Source: JAVBNH01 sp031551635
GTDB lineage: Bacteria; Bacillota; Clostridia; Oscillospirales; Acutalibacteraceae
NCBI GenBank assembly: GCA_031551635.1
Contig: JAVBNH010000019.1
Span: 68,948 to 132,947, forward strand
Direction: 5' to 3'
DNA length: 64,000 nucleotides
Shown: positions 9,374 through 16,939 of the stretch, in pieces
Layout of the letters: every line of letters begins with the position of its first letter
Position numbering within the stretch: position 1 is the first letter of the stretch
Translations under genes and position numbers: made by a program
Notes under the pieces: generated by a model
Seen by the model: only the letters and a program-made list of their open reading frames with translations
The model's database searches: none
What the model was told of the DNA's origin: nothing

Positions 9374-9502
9374 TGAACGATGATTTAATCAACGTTCATA
9401 GACAGAGCCAAAAATTTTCGTTTACAAAGCTTGATATATCAAACTTTGTAAAATCAATGAATATACAAAAGTGAGTAAATTTCAATTCATCAGTGGTTAC
9501 CT
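9374..9502 (-). repeat. Interspersed repeat, family B (copy 1)
   Basis: 129 bp matching 46187-46303 in inverted orientation. Landmarks are a 25-nt near-palindrome (9374-9398, TGAACG...CGTTCA), GAGCCAAAAATTTTCG, a long palindrome centred on CTTGATATATCAA, and CAGTGGTTACCT at the end. The end lies inside the final codons of the HTH gene at 9490-9687. Confidence 0.8.
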
Positions 9503-9687
9503 AAAATATAATCAGTAGTAACTTTGTAGAATTTCGCTAAAGTTACAACATGATGGGTGGGGATTTCCTGAATGCCGGTCTCGTATTTGCTGTATTGCTG
9601 CTGCGTTGTATTCAACACTTTAGCAATATCCTCCTGACTAAGATCCCTGTCGTCTCTTAAATCTTTTAGCCTGTGATAATAGTACAT
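9490..9687 (-). CDS. Small XRE-family helix-turn-helix regulator
   Basis: 65 residues, essentially one Cro/C1-type helix-turn-helix domain: LKDLRDDRDLSQEDIAKVLN, then TTQQQYSKYETG and a dimer-helix region LAKFYKVTTDYILGNH. The start at 9687 is chosen because AGAGGTG lies 9 bp upstream; an upstream in-frame start overlaps the preceding gene. Last gene of the minus-strand acetyltransferase operon, 20 bp after the GNAT gene. The final residues GNH and the stop codon are encoded by the end of repeat family B, so the repeat has set the 3' end of the gene. Confidence 0.85.
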   Translation of the reverse strand: MYYYHRLKDLRDDRDLSQEDIAKVLNTTQQQYSKYETGIQEIPTHHVVTLAKFYKVTTDYILGNH

Positions 9688-9707
9688 AATATTGCACCTC
9701 TGTCTTG

Positions 9708-10601
9708 TCAAGCGCGGGACAATAGCGGGAACATCAGCTTTTTCTGCTCAAATATATTTTCTTTTCCAGCCAAAACAAAAAATGTTGTATCATCTTCTTT
9801 TAATTCTCTGACATTCCAGCTTCCGGCTTCTTTCGGAGTAAAACCCAAAATGACCTCAGCCGAGAAATCCATAATAACCGCACCGATTGCTTCTTCCAAA
9901 GTCAATACAGGTCTTGTGAAAACATCATAGCAAGTGACTTTTTCTTCATTCACTTCGGCAATGATTACTGTATCCGTCTTTGGCAGATAGTAAATATTAT
10001 CACGCAGAAACTTCGTGCAGTAAAACATCAAAAGCCCCGGGTTGTCCTTCATGGCAAAACACGAGTAAGGATTTGAGAGCTTGTAAATTTCAAGCAGCAA
10101 ATCCTTGTCCTCTTTTATTGCCATATTCAGCTTTTTAACAGCCAAATCCGACTTATCTATAACTTTTGAACACTGATATTCCGCCGATTTCACAAAACCG
10201 AATTTCGGATAAAAATCTGCTACCGAATCATTGGCATATAGATAAATCAGCTCGCACTTTCCGCGCCATTCCTCTATCACCTTCTCCATAAGCAGACGAC
10301 TCAAGCCCTGACCCCTGTACAGAGGCTCTGTCATAACCGTTCCGAGTTGAATAAAGCGTTTAACCTCAGCACCAAGCTCAATATCAATGATATTCACCGA
10401 AACATTCGCCGCGACATGTCCGCCGTCTGCCAGCACATGAGGTATATACCTCTCTGTCCAGTATCCGCCGCTGTACCAGGGTTCAAAATCAAGCTTAAAG
10501 ACCGATTTCGAAAGAGAAAAAAAACTGTTTCTGAGTTCATCATTGTTTCGCACATCGCTGCGGTATTCATATGTCTTTTTATCTACTGTATACTTTATCA
10601 T
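9708..10601 (-). CDS. GNAT-family N-acetyltransferase
   Basis: 297 residues. The N-terminal acetyltransferase domain carries the acetyl-CoA pyrophosphate-binding motif RGQGLS (motif A) after the strand IQLGTVMTEPLY, and the B region YLYANDSVADFYPKFGF. The C-terminal 130 residues form a second domain like the sterol-carrier or degenerate-GNAT halves of longer acetyltransferases. The ATG at 10601 follows the previous stop by 10 bp and is preferred over an upstream TTG. Substrate unknown. Confidence 0.85.
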   Translation of the reverse strand: MIKYTVDKKTYEYRSDVRNNDELRNSFFSLSKSVFKLDFEPWYSGGYWTERYIPHVLADGGHVAANVSVNIIDIELGAEVKRFIQLGTVMTEPLYRGQGLSRLLMEKVIEEWRGKCELIYLYANDSVADFYPKFGFVKSAEYQCSKVIDKSDLAVKKLNMAIKEDKDLLLEIYKLSNPYSCFAMKDNPGLLMFYCTKFLRDNIYYLPKTDTVIIAEVNEEKVTCYDVFTRPVLTLEEAIGAVIMDFSAEVILGFTPKEAGSWNVRELKEDDTTFFVLAGKENIFEQKKLMFPLLSRA

Positions 10602-10614
10602 GTGGCTTTTCTCA

Positions 10615-10962
10615 TTAGTATAATTCTTTATCCGACAGTTTTTCAATCCACAAATCCTTCAAAGCGTTTATGTCGGCTTTAAATTCCTTATCTGTCTGAG
10701 TTTCATTTTTTTCGAGCTCTTCAAGCACCTCGAAAACAAATTGCTCTGCGCCTTGCTTATTCCAGTCGCTTTGCAGCTTCAGCTCAACGCAGGAGCCGGT
10801 TTTGCTCGAGAACTCAAAACGGTTTTTGCTGCCCTGCATGTCGGTTGTTGAGCCGATAAGCAGCTTATTACTGAGCGTATTTCTTATGGCGTAAATCCCG
10901 CCGAATACCTTGCGCTCCTTATACTGTGAGATAATCTCTTTTTTTGTTTTATTATCCTTCAA
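10615..10962 (-). CDS. GIY-YIG nuclease-family protein
   Basis: 115 residues. Residues 20-45 (GGIYAIRNTLSNKLLIGST) match the GIY-YIG core, with the second motif degenerate (LIGS rather than YIG). The remainder (SKNRFEFSSKTGSCVELKLQ, then FEVLEELEKNE) is the usual short helical tail of the small clostridial proteins of this family. Starts with TTG after AAGGTGAT. Function of these small members is not established; nuclease activity is uncertain because the motif is weak. It sits inside the acetyltransferase operon. Confidence 0.8.
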   Translation of the reverse strand: MKDNKTKKEIISQYKERKVFGGIYAIRNTLSNKLLIGSTTDMQGSKNRFEFSSKTGSCVELKLQSDWNKQGAEQFVFEVLEELEKNETQTDKEFKADINALKDLWIEKLSDKELY

Positions 10963-10976
10963 AACAAATCACCTTT

Positions 10977-11282
10977 TTAAACAACAATCAAAACCTTGAC
11001 TTCGTTGCCTACTTCCATATCTATTTTTTCTTTTTTTCTGATTTCGGCTTTAATTGGAAGCAGATAAGTGTCGTTTTTTGTGTCAAACCATATTGATGTT
11101 TTCCATTCGCTGCCACCGATTTTTGCCGTTATCTTCATCCGCCCCCAACCCTCTTCCTGATGCTTGTGGTTTGCGCGGATTTCTTTCGCCAGGTCCTCGG
11201 GCATAAAAAGAAATTTCCAACCACAGGTATCCTCATCCTTATACCTGCGAAACTGACCGATATATTCATACTCTATTGGCAT
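10977..11282 (-). CDS. DUF1905 domain protein
   Basis: About 101 residues from the ATG with CAGGAG upstream (an in-frame start at 11303 would add seven). The sequence WKFLFMPEDLAKEIRANH, GWGRMKITAKIGGSEWKTSIWFD and TYLLPIKAEIRKKEKI matches DUF1905, a small beta-barrel family often fused to or near YdeI-type proteins. Biological role unknown. Part of the same minus-strand operon, 15 bp before the GIY-YIG gene. Confidence 0.85.
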   Translation of the reverse strand: MPIEYEYIGQFRRYKDEDTCGWKFLFMPEDLAKEIRANHKHQEEGWGRMKITAKIGGSEWKTSIWFDTKNDTYLLPIKAEIRKKEKIDMEVGNEVKVLIVV

Positions 11283-11320
11283 AGCATTATTCTCCTGAAT
11301 CATTATATTTGAGGGTCATT

Positions 11321-11869
11321 TTAAGATTTATTCGCAAAATACTCCGACGCGAGCATGTCGAGATAAATGCAGCCATAACTTTTTCCGCCGCGTTTTGAGC
11401 AGTCGCGCCAGAAGCCTTGACGCTTGAAGCCGACTTTTTCGTAGCAGGTCAGAGCGCGGGTGTTGTATTCGAAAACATTCAGGCATATGGAGTTGAAGCC
11501 CTTTATTTCGAATCCGAAATAAAGAAGCACACGTAAAGCGTCGCTACCATATCCCATTGACCAGTATTCTTTTTCGCCAATGGCGATTCCGATTTTCGCG
11601 TGGCGGTTATCCATATCCTCGAAGTTGAACATGCATTCGCCGATAAGCTTATCGGCTTCTTTTTCTATTATGGAAAAAATGGGTTTACTGTTGGCATGCT
11701 TCTCAAGTCCTGAGGAATCTGTCGCCGCCGGTGAAACATCTTTTCTGCCGCCGTAATAGAAGTAGGTCAGCTCGTCGTCGTTATTCCACTTGTCATATGT
11801 CTGCCAGTCGTCGGTGGAAACAGGTGAAAGGTACACTTTTTCGCCGACAAGCTTTTTATAGTTAGGCAT
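11321..11869 (-). CDS. GNAT acetyltransferase (RimJ/RimL type)
   Basis: 182 residues covering a full acetyltransferase fold: VYLSPVSTDDWQTYDKW at the N-terminus, KIGIAIGEKEYWSMGYGSDA as the acetyl-CoA-binding segment, and ICLNVFEYNTRALTCYEKVG at the C-terminus. This is the RimJ/RimL-like group that acetylates N-termini or small molecules; the substrate cannot be read from the sequence. Overlaps the upstream GNAT gene by 8 bp. Confidence 0.88.
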   Translation of the reverse strand: MPNYKKLVGEKVYLSPVSTDDWQTYDKWNNDDELTYFYYGGRKDVSPAATDSSGLEKHANSKPIFSIIEKEADKLIGECMFNFEDMDNRHAKIGIAIGEKEYWSMGYGSDALRVLLYFGFEIKGFNSICLNVFEYNTRALTCYEKVGFKRQGFWRDCSKRGGKSYGCIYLDMLASEYFANKS

Positions 11870-12392
11870 CCGGATTCCCCCTTTTAAAGTAATCCTCAGA
11901 AGTTATTTCAAAATAAATTTCATCATATTTATCTCTGCCGAAAATAAGCCTTTCGCGCTTGACAAGGATTTTTTTAAAACCGTTTTCCTCATAGAGCGCA
12001 AGGGCTGAGGTGTTGTGTGAATACGCGCTGACAAGAACCAGACTGAGGTTTTTTATGACGAACGCGAATTCCAGCAGAAAACCGAACACCTCTGCAAAAA
12101 TTTCATCGTTGCTGTAATCCAGCTCACCGATAAGGATATTAAGGTAATCATTGTCCAGCACGGCAAAGCCGATTATCTTTTCGGCTTCCCTGCTGAAAAC
12201 GGCGAATGCGCCGCCTGTCTTAATAAATTCTTCGACATCCTTTTGTACCTTTTGAAGCGTTTTGACCTCACGGTGAATACCACGGTACTGCGTGATTTCC
12301 GGATTGTTGTACCATTCGACAATAATTTCAGCATCCTCCGGAATCATAGCGGTAAGATAAATCTTCTCACCAGTATATTTCCAATATCTCAT
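11862..12392 (-). CDS. GNAT acetyltransferase
   Basis: 176 residues, related in layout to the next gene: IYLTAMIPEDAEIIVEWYNN at the N-terminus and LVLVSAYSHNTSALALYEENG at the C-terminus. The usual Q/RxxGxG/A loop is poorly conserved (GELDYSNDEIFAEV), so activity is less sure. First gene of the operon; AGGGGAG lies 6 bp upstream. Two related acetyltransferases in tandem suggest an old duplication. Confidence 0.82.
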   Translation of the reverse strand: MRYWKYTGEKIYLTAMIPEDAEIIVEWYNNPEITQYRGIHREVKTLQKVQKDVEEFIKTGGAFAVFSREAEKIIGFAVLDNDYLNILIGELDYSNDEIFAEVFGFLLEFAFVIKNLSLVLVSAYSHNTSALALYEENGFKKILVKRERLIFGRDKYDEIYFEITSEDYFKRGNPDA

Positions 12393-12433
12393 TATTACTC
12401 CCCTTTTTTACCGCAATCGTTGTTTATATAAAA

Positions 12434-12481
12434 CCAACATCCAGTATCCAGTATCTAGTATCCAGCATCCAGAATCTAGAA
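12434..12481. repeat. Heptanucleotide array (ATCCAGT/ATCTAGA units)
   Basis: About six 7-bp units of the ATCYAG type (for example ATCCAGT ATCCAGT). The array runs into the lemA stop codon: the TAG at 12476-12478 is part of the last unit. Same family as 25548-25704, 32066-32097, 43946-43979, 50690-50721 and 58287-58343. Confidence 0.85.
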
Positions 12482-13024
12482 TTCCATTTTAACATCCTGT
12501 TTTTTCGCTTCTTCCGCCGCGAAGAAGTCGCATTTTGTCAGGTTTTGCCTGTTCGCGACAATGCTACTGGGGAAAACAGCTATAGCGGTGTTATACTGGG
12601 TGACATTGCTGTTGTAGAGTCTGCGCGAGGCTTGTAAATGGTCCTCGACATCCCTGAGCGTCACCTGAAGCTCTCGGAAAATATCGCTGGAACGCAGCTC
12701 GGGGTAGGCCTCCGCGACGACATTGATTCTTGAGGCGAGGGCGTCAAACTGGGTGTTCGCGGCGGACATTTCCGTGGCGGTCATGCCCTTTCGCATGGAA
12801 ATAACCTTCTCGAGCACTCCTTTTTCGTGGGCGGCATAGCCCTTTGTTACGTCGAGCATCTTAGTTAGTGTGTCGTAGCGTTTTGTCAGCGCGACTTCAA
12901 TGCCTGAGAGCGCCTCCTCAACCTTGATTTTCATGCGCTTGAACTTGTTGCTGGTGCTGATATACCAAAACAGCGGTATTAGAAGAATGACGGCGACAAT
13001 GACAACAATTAAAACAGGATCCAT
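12476..13024 (-). CDS. lemA: LemA family protein
   Basis: 182 residues, the standard LemA length. A single N-terminal membrane helix (residues 5-25) precedes a long helical bundle: LSGIEVALTKRYDTLTKMLDVTKGYAAHE, ASRINVVAEAYPELRSSD and LYNSNVTQYNTAIAVFPSSI are typical LemA phrases. LemA proteins are membrane-anchored and their function is not settled. The gene follows the DUF3137 gene by 18 bp, a recurrent pairing. The stop codon TAG is supplied by a heptanucleotide repeat, so the natural C-terminus may have been altered. Confidence 0.93.
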   Translation of the reverse strand: MDPVLIVVIVAVILLIPLFWYISTSNKFKRMKIKVEEALSGIEVALTKRYDTLTKMLDVTKGYAAHEKGVLEKVISMRKGMTATEMSAANTQFDALASRINVVAEAYPELRSSDIFRELQVTLRDVEDHLQASRRLYNSNVTQYNTAIAVFPSSIVANRQNLTKCDFFAAEEAKKQDVKMEF

Positions 13025-13042
13025 GTTATTTACCTCACTTTT

Positions 13043-13987
13043 TTAATCAAATAAATTTTTATTTTGCATCAGCTCATCAAGAATATCTAAAATAAATTTT
13101 ATTTCACCTCTGATTCTTCGTTTGAAGGCTTCGAGGTTTTTAGCGTCCGCGCCGCTTCGCACGCGGAAAAAATCCTTGTGCGTGTCGAGGGCAATATGTA
13201 TTTTATTACCCTCAAAGCACAGATAGCTCCGGCAATTCGCGGACTTATCTGCCTGAATTATATACTCCATAAAATGCGGTGTGAGAATATAAAAAGCCGT
13301 GTGCCCGTCGCGGGTCAGAATCTGATATTTTTCATTGAAGGCAATATTTTCTGTTTCAATGTCAGACTTGGATTTTTGATAGCCCTCGCGAAAAAGGCGC
13401 TCGCCGTTCTCTCGCAGGCGTAGTGAATAATCAATATACTTCTTAGTCTCGCACACGAGCCACTGCCCCTGAAACTTTGTGACGCGCTGCTTATGCACAT
13501 TTCCCTTGGAATCGACCCTTGTCGTGACATTCTCAAGGTGAATGTCGCTGAATATTATCCCGAAACCTTTATATTTACCGCTGAAAAAATCGCTGCCGGA
13601 AATTTCGTTCCAATCGTTAATCAGTGCGGCTTCGCTTATAACGCCCTCTGAGAGGTGGTTGACGCAGGAATAATCCTCAATATCAATAATCTCCGCGAGA
13701 GCGTATCTGACGATATTGTCGCTGAGAAAACGGTTAATCTCAGTGTTTACAGAAAACATCAGCGAAGCGAGAATAATGGCGGCGATTAAACCGATGACAA
13801 ACAAGGGCGGGAGGGAAATTGCCAGACCTATTACAGCCGCGAGCGCGAAAACAATGACAAAAGGCAGGAACTTCATCTGCTTTTTTTTCATTAAATCAAG
13901 ATGCGCGAGTATCTCCTCCTCGTTAAGGCGTTTTTCGGGCATTCCGGAATAATAGCTAGCGGCTTTCCCCGGACGGAACAGGCTCAA
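13043..13987 (-). CDS. DUF3137 membrane protein
   Basis: 314 residues. Two adjacent membrane helices lie at about 37-75, followed by a soluble domain with the DUF3137 pattern FSGKYKGFGIIFSDIHLENV, KFQGQWLVCETKK and a C-terminal helix. A TTG start at 13987 is preferred because AAAGGAGG lies 9 bp upstream; the in-frame ATG at 14023 is upstream of that ribosome site. DUF3137 proteins are commonly encoded beside LemA, as here, and probably act with it at the membrane; mechanism unknown. Confidence 0.85.
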   Translation of the reverse strand: MSLFRPGKAASYYSGMPEKRLNEEEILAHLDLMKKKQMKFLPFVIVFALAAVIGLAISLPPLFVIGLIAAIILASLMFSVNTEINRFLSDNIVRYALAEIIDIEDYSCVNHLSEGVISEAALINDWNEISGSDFFSGKYKGFGIIFSDIHLENVTTRVDSKGNVHKQRVTKFQGQWLVCETKKYIDYSLRLRENGERLFREGYQKSKSDIETENIAFNEKYQILTRDGHTAFYILTPHFMEYIIQADKSANCRSYLCFEGNKIHIALDTHKDFFRVRSGADAKNLEAFKRRIRGEIKFILDILDELMQNKNLFD

Positions 13988-14178
13988 GACTGTCAGCCTC
14001 CTTTGAATTCGTTGTGCATACATTTTATATTATAATATAAAACAAAATATATTTCTACATGTTTTGCAAATTTAAATTTCAACAAGTTCTTGAAAACTTT
14101 TCGCAAACGGCGTTATTGCACTCTGTTAAATTAATCGTTACAATAAATATAAAGAGATCAGAAGGGCGATGAAATAAA

Positions 14179-14819
14179 TTGGAAATAAAAATCGGTGATA
14201 TTATAAAGAAGAACCGCAAAAAAATGAATATCTCGCATGTTGAACGATGATTATATCATCGTTCACAGGAGATAGGGGCCAGGGCATAGGAGCCAGGGCT
14301 ATAGGATAAGGCTTCGCCTTATAATCTATTTTTTTTGCAACCTATCCTTGATTTAATCAGTGCTTTCCAAGAGGCTTAATGCTCGGCACAGCGATGTCTC
14401 TCGTTCTCAGCGATGAGAGCGGAAAAAATATCACTGAAGCAATAAATTACTGTGAAAAAGTTATTGAAGAGTGTTCTAACGAAAAAATCAGGAGCATGAC
14501 ACGAGCCGCTCTTTGCTTTTTATACAACAAAAACGCTGAGAATGAAAAAGCAATTGGCTATGCCCGAACATTGCCGCATATATGGGAGAGCCGCGAAATG
14601 CTGCTGTGTGAATTTGCCTGTGAGGAAGAATATACAAACACTGTGAAAAAAGTGACAGAGCTTGCTTTATCAATGATTTACGAAAAAATCAAAAACATTC
14701 AGCCGGCATCCTTCCATAAAAACATTAACCGCCTAACAATCGGGCATGAGATAACATTCAACAAGGAAAACATCGGTGAAATTCTTGAGACTGTGTCGGA
14801 ATTCTACAAAGGCAATTAA
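14179..14819 (+). pseudogene. HTH-TPR regulator gene, interrupted and partly deleted
   Basis: A TTG-started frame at 14179 encodes MEIKIGDIIKKNRKKMNIS, the classic first helices of an XRE domain, then runs into a repeat at 14241 and stops (TGA 14248-14250). From about 14379 a 146-residue frame resumes that matches the C-terminal TPR half of such regulators (KAIGYARTLPHIWESREMLL, EEEYTNTVKKVTELALSMIYEKI). The middle, including the recognition helix and several TPRs, has been replaced by a roughly 130-bp insert. Reading the downstream part as a standalone gene is possible but it has no ribosome site. Confidence 0.7.
14241..14370. repeat. Repeat element inserted in the HTH-TPR gene (family B related)
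   Basis: Begins with a perfect 25-nt palindrome (14241-14265: 11-bp arms TGAACGATGAT around TAT). GGGGCCAGGGCATAGG-type near-repeats, an AAGGCTTCGCCTT hairpin and a T-run follow, and it ends with GATTTAATCAGTG. It separates the two remains of one regulator gene. Confidence 0.65.
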
Positions 14820-14892
14820 ATCTTATAAAATTAAACAAAAAATTATTCCCAATTACAAGCATATGCGTACATGAGGGCGAAATATTAAAAAC

Positions 14893-14927
14893 TGAGCCGA
14901 TTTTATTGTAAATCGGCTCATTTTGAT
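14893..14927 (+). terminator. Rho-independent terminator
   Basis: Stem TGAGCCGATTT (14893-14903) with AAATCGGCTCA (14910-14920), followed by TTTTGATTT. Ends the transcript of the broken regulator. Confidence 0.8.
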
Positions 14928-14934
14928 TTATAAT
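14906..14934 (+). promoter_or_regulatory. Probable purC promoter
   Basis: TTGTAA (14906-14911), 17 bp, TATAAT (14929-14934). It overlaps the upstream terminator hairpin. Confidence 0.5.
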
Positions 14935-14984
14935 AACTGTAATCTGTTTTAGGATAAATAAAAAATGAAGGGCTTGATGGTGTT

Positions 14985-15662
14985 ATGCAGCTTTATTACA
15001 AAGGCAAAACGAAGGACGTTTACTCTCTTGACGACGGCAATTATCTCTTAAAATTTAAAGACGATGTTACCGGCGAGAACGGAGTTTTTGACCCTGGCGC
15101 AAATACTGTCGGGCTTTCTATCGAGGGCGCGGGCAAAGCAGGGCTGCGGCTCACCGAGTATTTTTACAAGAAAATCGGGGAGGCGGGAATCCTGACGCAT
15201 TTTATCGAGGCCGATATTGAAAACAATTCACTCAAGGTAAAAGCTGCGACTGTTTTCGGCAAGGGACTTGAGGTTATTTGCCGCTACAGGGCTGTGGGGA
15301 GCTTCCTTCGCCGCTACGGCATGTACTGCACAGAGGGGCAGCCGCTCGATGCCTTTGTCGAGGTCACCCTCAAGGACGACGCGAACAACGACCCCCCGAT
15401 AACAAAGGACGCGCTCGCCATGCTCGGACTTCTCAGCAACGATGAATACGAGCAGCTCAAGACAATGACACAGAAGATATGCGGCATTGTAAAGGATGAC
15501 CTTGCGCTAAAGGGTATTGAGCTTTATGACATCAAGCTTGAGTTCGGCAGAGTGGGCGGCGAGGTCGCGCTGATTGACGAAATCTCCGGCGGCAATATGC
15601 GCGCCTATAAGGACGGGCAGTATATCGAGCCAATGAAGCTCGAGCAGTTGATATTAAGTTAA
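14985..15662 (+). CDS. purC: Phosphoribosylaminoimidazole-succinocarboxamide synthase
   Basis: 225 residues. Catalyses the ATP-dependent joining of aspartate to CAIR in purine synthesis, in the cytosol. The N-terminus YYKGKTKDVYSL is the usual nucleotide-binding start, followed by YLLKFKDDVTG, FIEADIENNSLKVKAATVFGKGLEVICRYRAVGSFLRRYG and LYDIKLEFG, LIDEISGGNMR near the C-terminus, all diagnostic of SAICAR synthetase. Slightly shorter than the 235-240 residue norm. No other purine gene is in the window, so it stands outside a pur operon. Confidence 0.96.
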   Translation: MQLYYKGKTKDVYSLDDGNYLLKFKDDVTGENGVFDPGANTVGLSIEGAGKAGLRLTEYFYKKIGEAGILTHFIEADIENNSLKVKAATVFGKGLEVICRYRAVGSFLRRYGMYCTEGQPLDAFVEVTLKDDANNDPPITKDALAMLGLLSNDEYEQLKTMTQKICGIVKDDLALKGIELYDIKLEFGRVGGEVALIDEISGGNMRAYKDGQYIEPMKLEQLILS

Positions 15663-15727
15663 AATGAATTAAAATTAATTTGTTTCACTATTTTATTGCT
15701 TTTTTTCAAAATATAATTTATAATTAA

Positions 15728-15761
15728 CGGGCAGGCTTTGCGGCTGCCCGTTTGTTTTTTT
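15728..15761 (+). terminator. purC terminator
   Basis: Stem CGGGCAG (15728-15734) with CTGCCCG (15744-15750), followed by TTTGTTTTTTT. Confidence 0.88.
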
Positions 15762-15799
15762 CAATGGGTATCAACTTTCACCTTGTTAATGAAAAGAGG

Positions 15800-16780
15800 A
15801 TGAGTTTTATTAAAAGAAATATTTTATTGTTTTTTACGCTTCTGACAATTTTGATTTGTGTTTTCATTGGCTCAGTAAGTGCGAAAGCAGAGACAGGCGA
15901 CACAATACCCGATTTTAAAATTGCAGATGTTATCGCGGACGGTATTATTGCCGCGAATGACGCGAGAACCGCCTTAAGAATCTCTGCTGGGCTTGAAAAA
16001 CCTACTGATATTCAGGCATATGCCGCGGATATTGATGGTGACGGGCTTATTACCGCAACCGACGCGAGATACATACTCAGAATTTCCGCAGGTCTCTCCT
16101 CGGTACCGGAGGATGTTACCTATGACTTCGACTGGCACGATTCAAAGGGCAACAAACAGCATGCCTCAGGCTTTTACAGGTGTGATGTGGACGCAGTTGA
16201 TGCTTTCCGGCAGGTTAACAGGGTCAGCATTGATTATACAATCGGCTTCGCCCGCTACATAGACCATGAGGTCTGCAAAGCTACTGTTGACAGATTTGTT
16301 AAGGTACTGAAAACCGACCTGAAAAGCAAGGGTTTTACAGATACCGATGTGCTTTTGTGGCTGATTGCCTTTGTGCAGAATACTGTTATTTATGAGTCTG
16401 ACGGAGAGGATATAGAATACCCGAAATTCCCGTATGAAACAATGTATGACCAGGCGGGTGACTGCGAGGATTCGGCAATTCTTGTCATAACTTTTTTACG
16501 TGCGGCAGGCTATGATACAGTAATGATTCTTTTTGAGGACCATGCTATGGCGGGCATCGCACTTGATGAAAGTGAAGCAGCTACAGTTATGAAGGCGACA
16601 TTTAAGAATGCGGCGCTGATAAACCTGAACGGCGTTTCAGACGAATATTCAACATATGATTATGAAGGCAAAACCTACTATCCTATTGAGGCGACCGCTG
16701 TGGTTCAGCTAGGACTGATTCCTCCCGGTTATGACGAGGCTAACTTATTTCCCTTTGACGCAGTTAACCCGAAAAGCTAA
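15800..16780 (+). CDS. Secreted dockerin protein with transglutaminase-like domain
   Basis: 326 residues from the ATG at 15800; an in-frame ATG at 15764 is possible but lies just after the terminator and neither start has an ideal ribosome site. Signal peptide (KRNILLFFTLLTILICVF, cleavage near SAKA). The dockerin comes first, at about 35-95, with ADIDGDGLITATDARYILRI as the clearer calcium loop. The catalytic-like domain follows: a Cys in QAGDCEDSAILVITFLRAAG and a His in FEDHAMAGIA fit the Cys-His part of transglutaminase-like cysteine peptidase folds. Likely a cell-surface or secreted enzyme; substrate unknown. Confidence 0.85.
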   Translation: MSFIKRNILLFFTLLTILICVFIGSVSAKAETGDTIPDFKIADVIADGIIAANDARTALRISAGLEKPTDIQAYAADIDGDGLITATDARYILRISAGLSSVPEDVTYDFDWHDSKGNKQHASGFYRCDVDAVDAFRQVNRVSIDYTIGFARYIDHEVCKATVDRFVKVLKTDLKSKGFTDTDVLLWLIAFVQNTVIYESDGEDIEYPKFPYETMYDQAGDCEDSAILVITFLRAAGYDTVMILFEDHAMAGIALDESEAATVMKATFKNAALINLNGVSDEYSTYDYEGKTYYPIEATAVVQLGLIPPGYDEANLFPFDAVNPKS

Positions 16781-16920
16781 TCAATAATCTCCGCATAAAA
16801 CTCATCTTCATCATAATACTCGGCAGCACGCATAAAAAATTTTTTAATTATTTCCATTTCTTCACTAAGACTTTCCGGCAAATTATTTACCGAACGGAAA
16901 TAAACAGCTGCAGGGTATTC
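16777..16920 (-). pseudogene. Possible 3' remnant of an unrecognised gene
   Basis: On the minus strand about 47 residues read as credible protein (AAVYFRSVNNLPESLSEEME, then FFMRAAEYYDEDEFYAEIID and a TAG). Upstream of this the frame runs into the antisense of the OYE gene and stops looking like protein. It may be the tail of a gene whose body was lost when the redox cluster arrived; it could also be chance. Confidence 0.3.
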
Positions 16921-16939
16921 AATATAGGAGGAAAAACTC

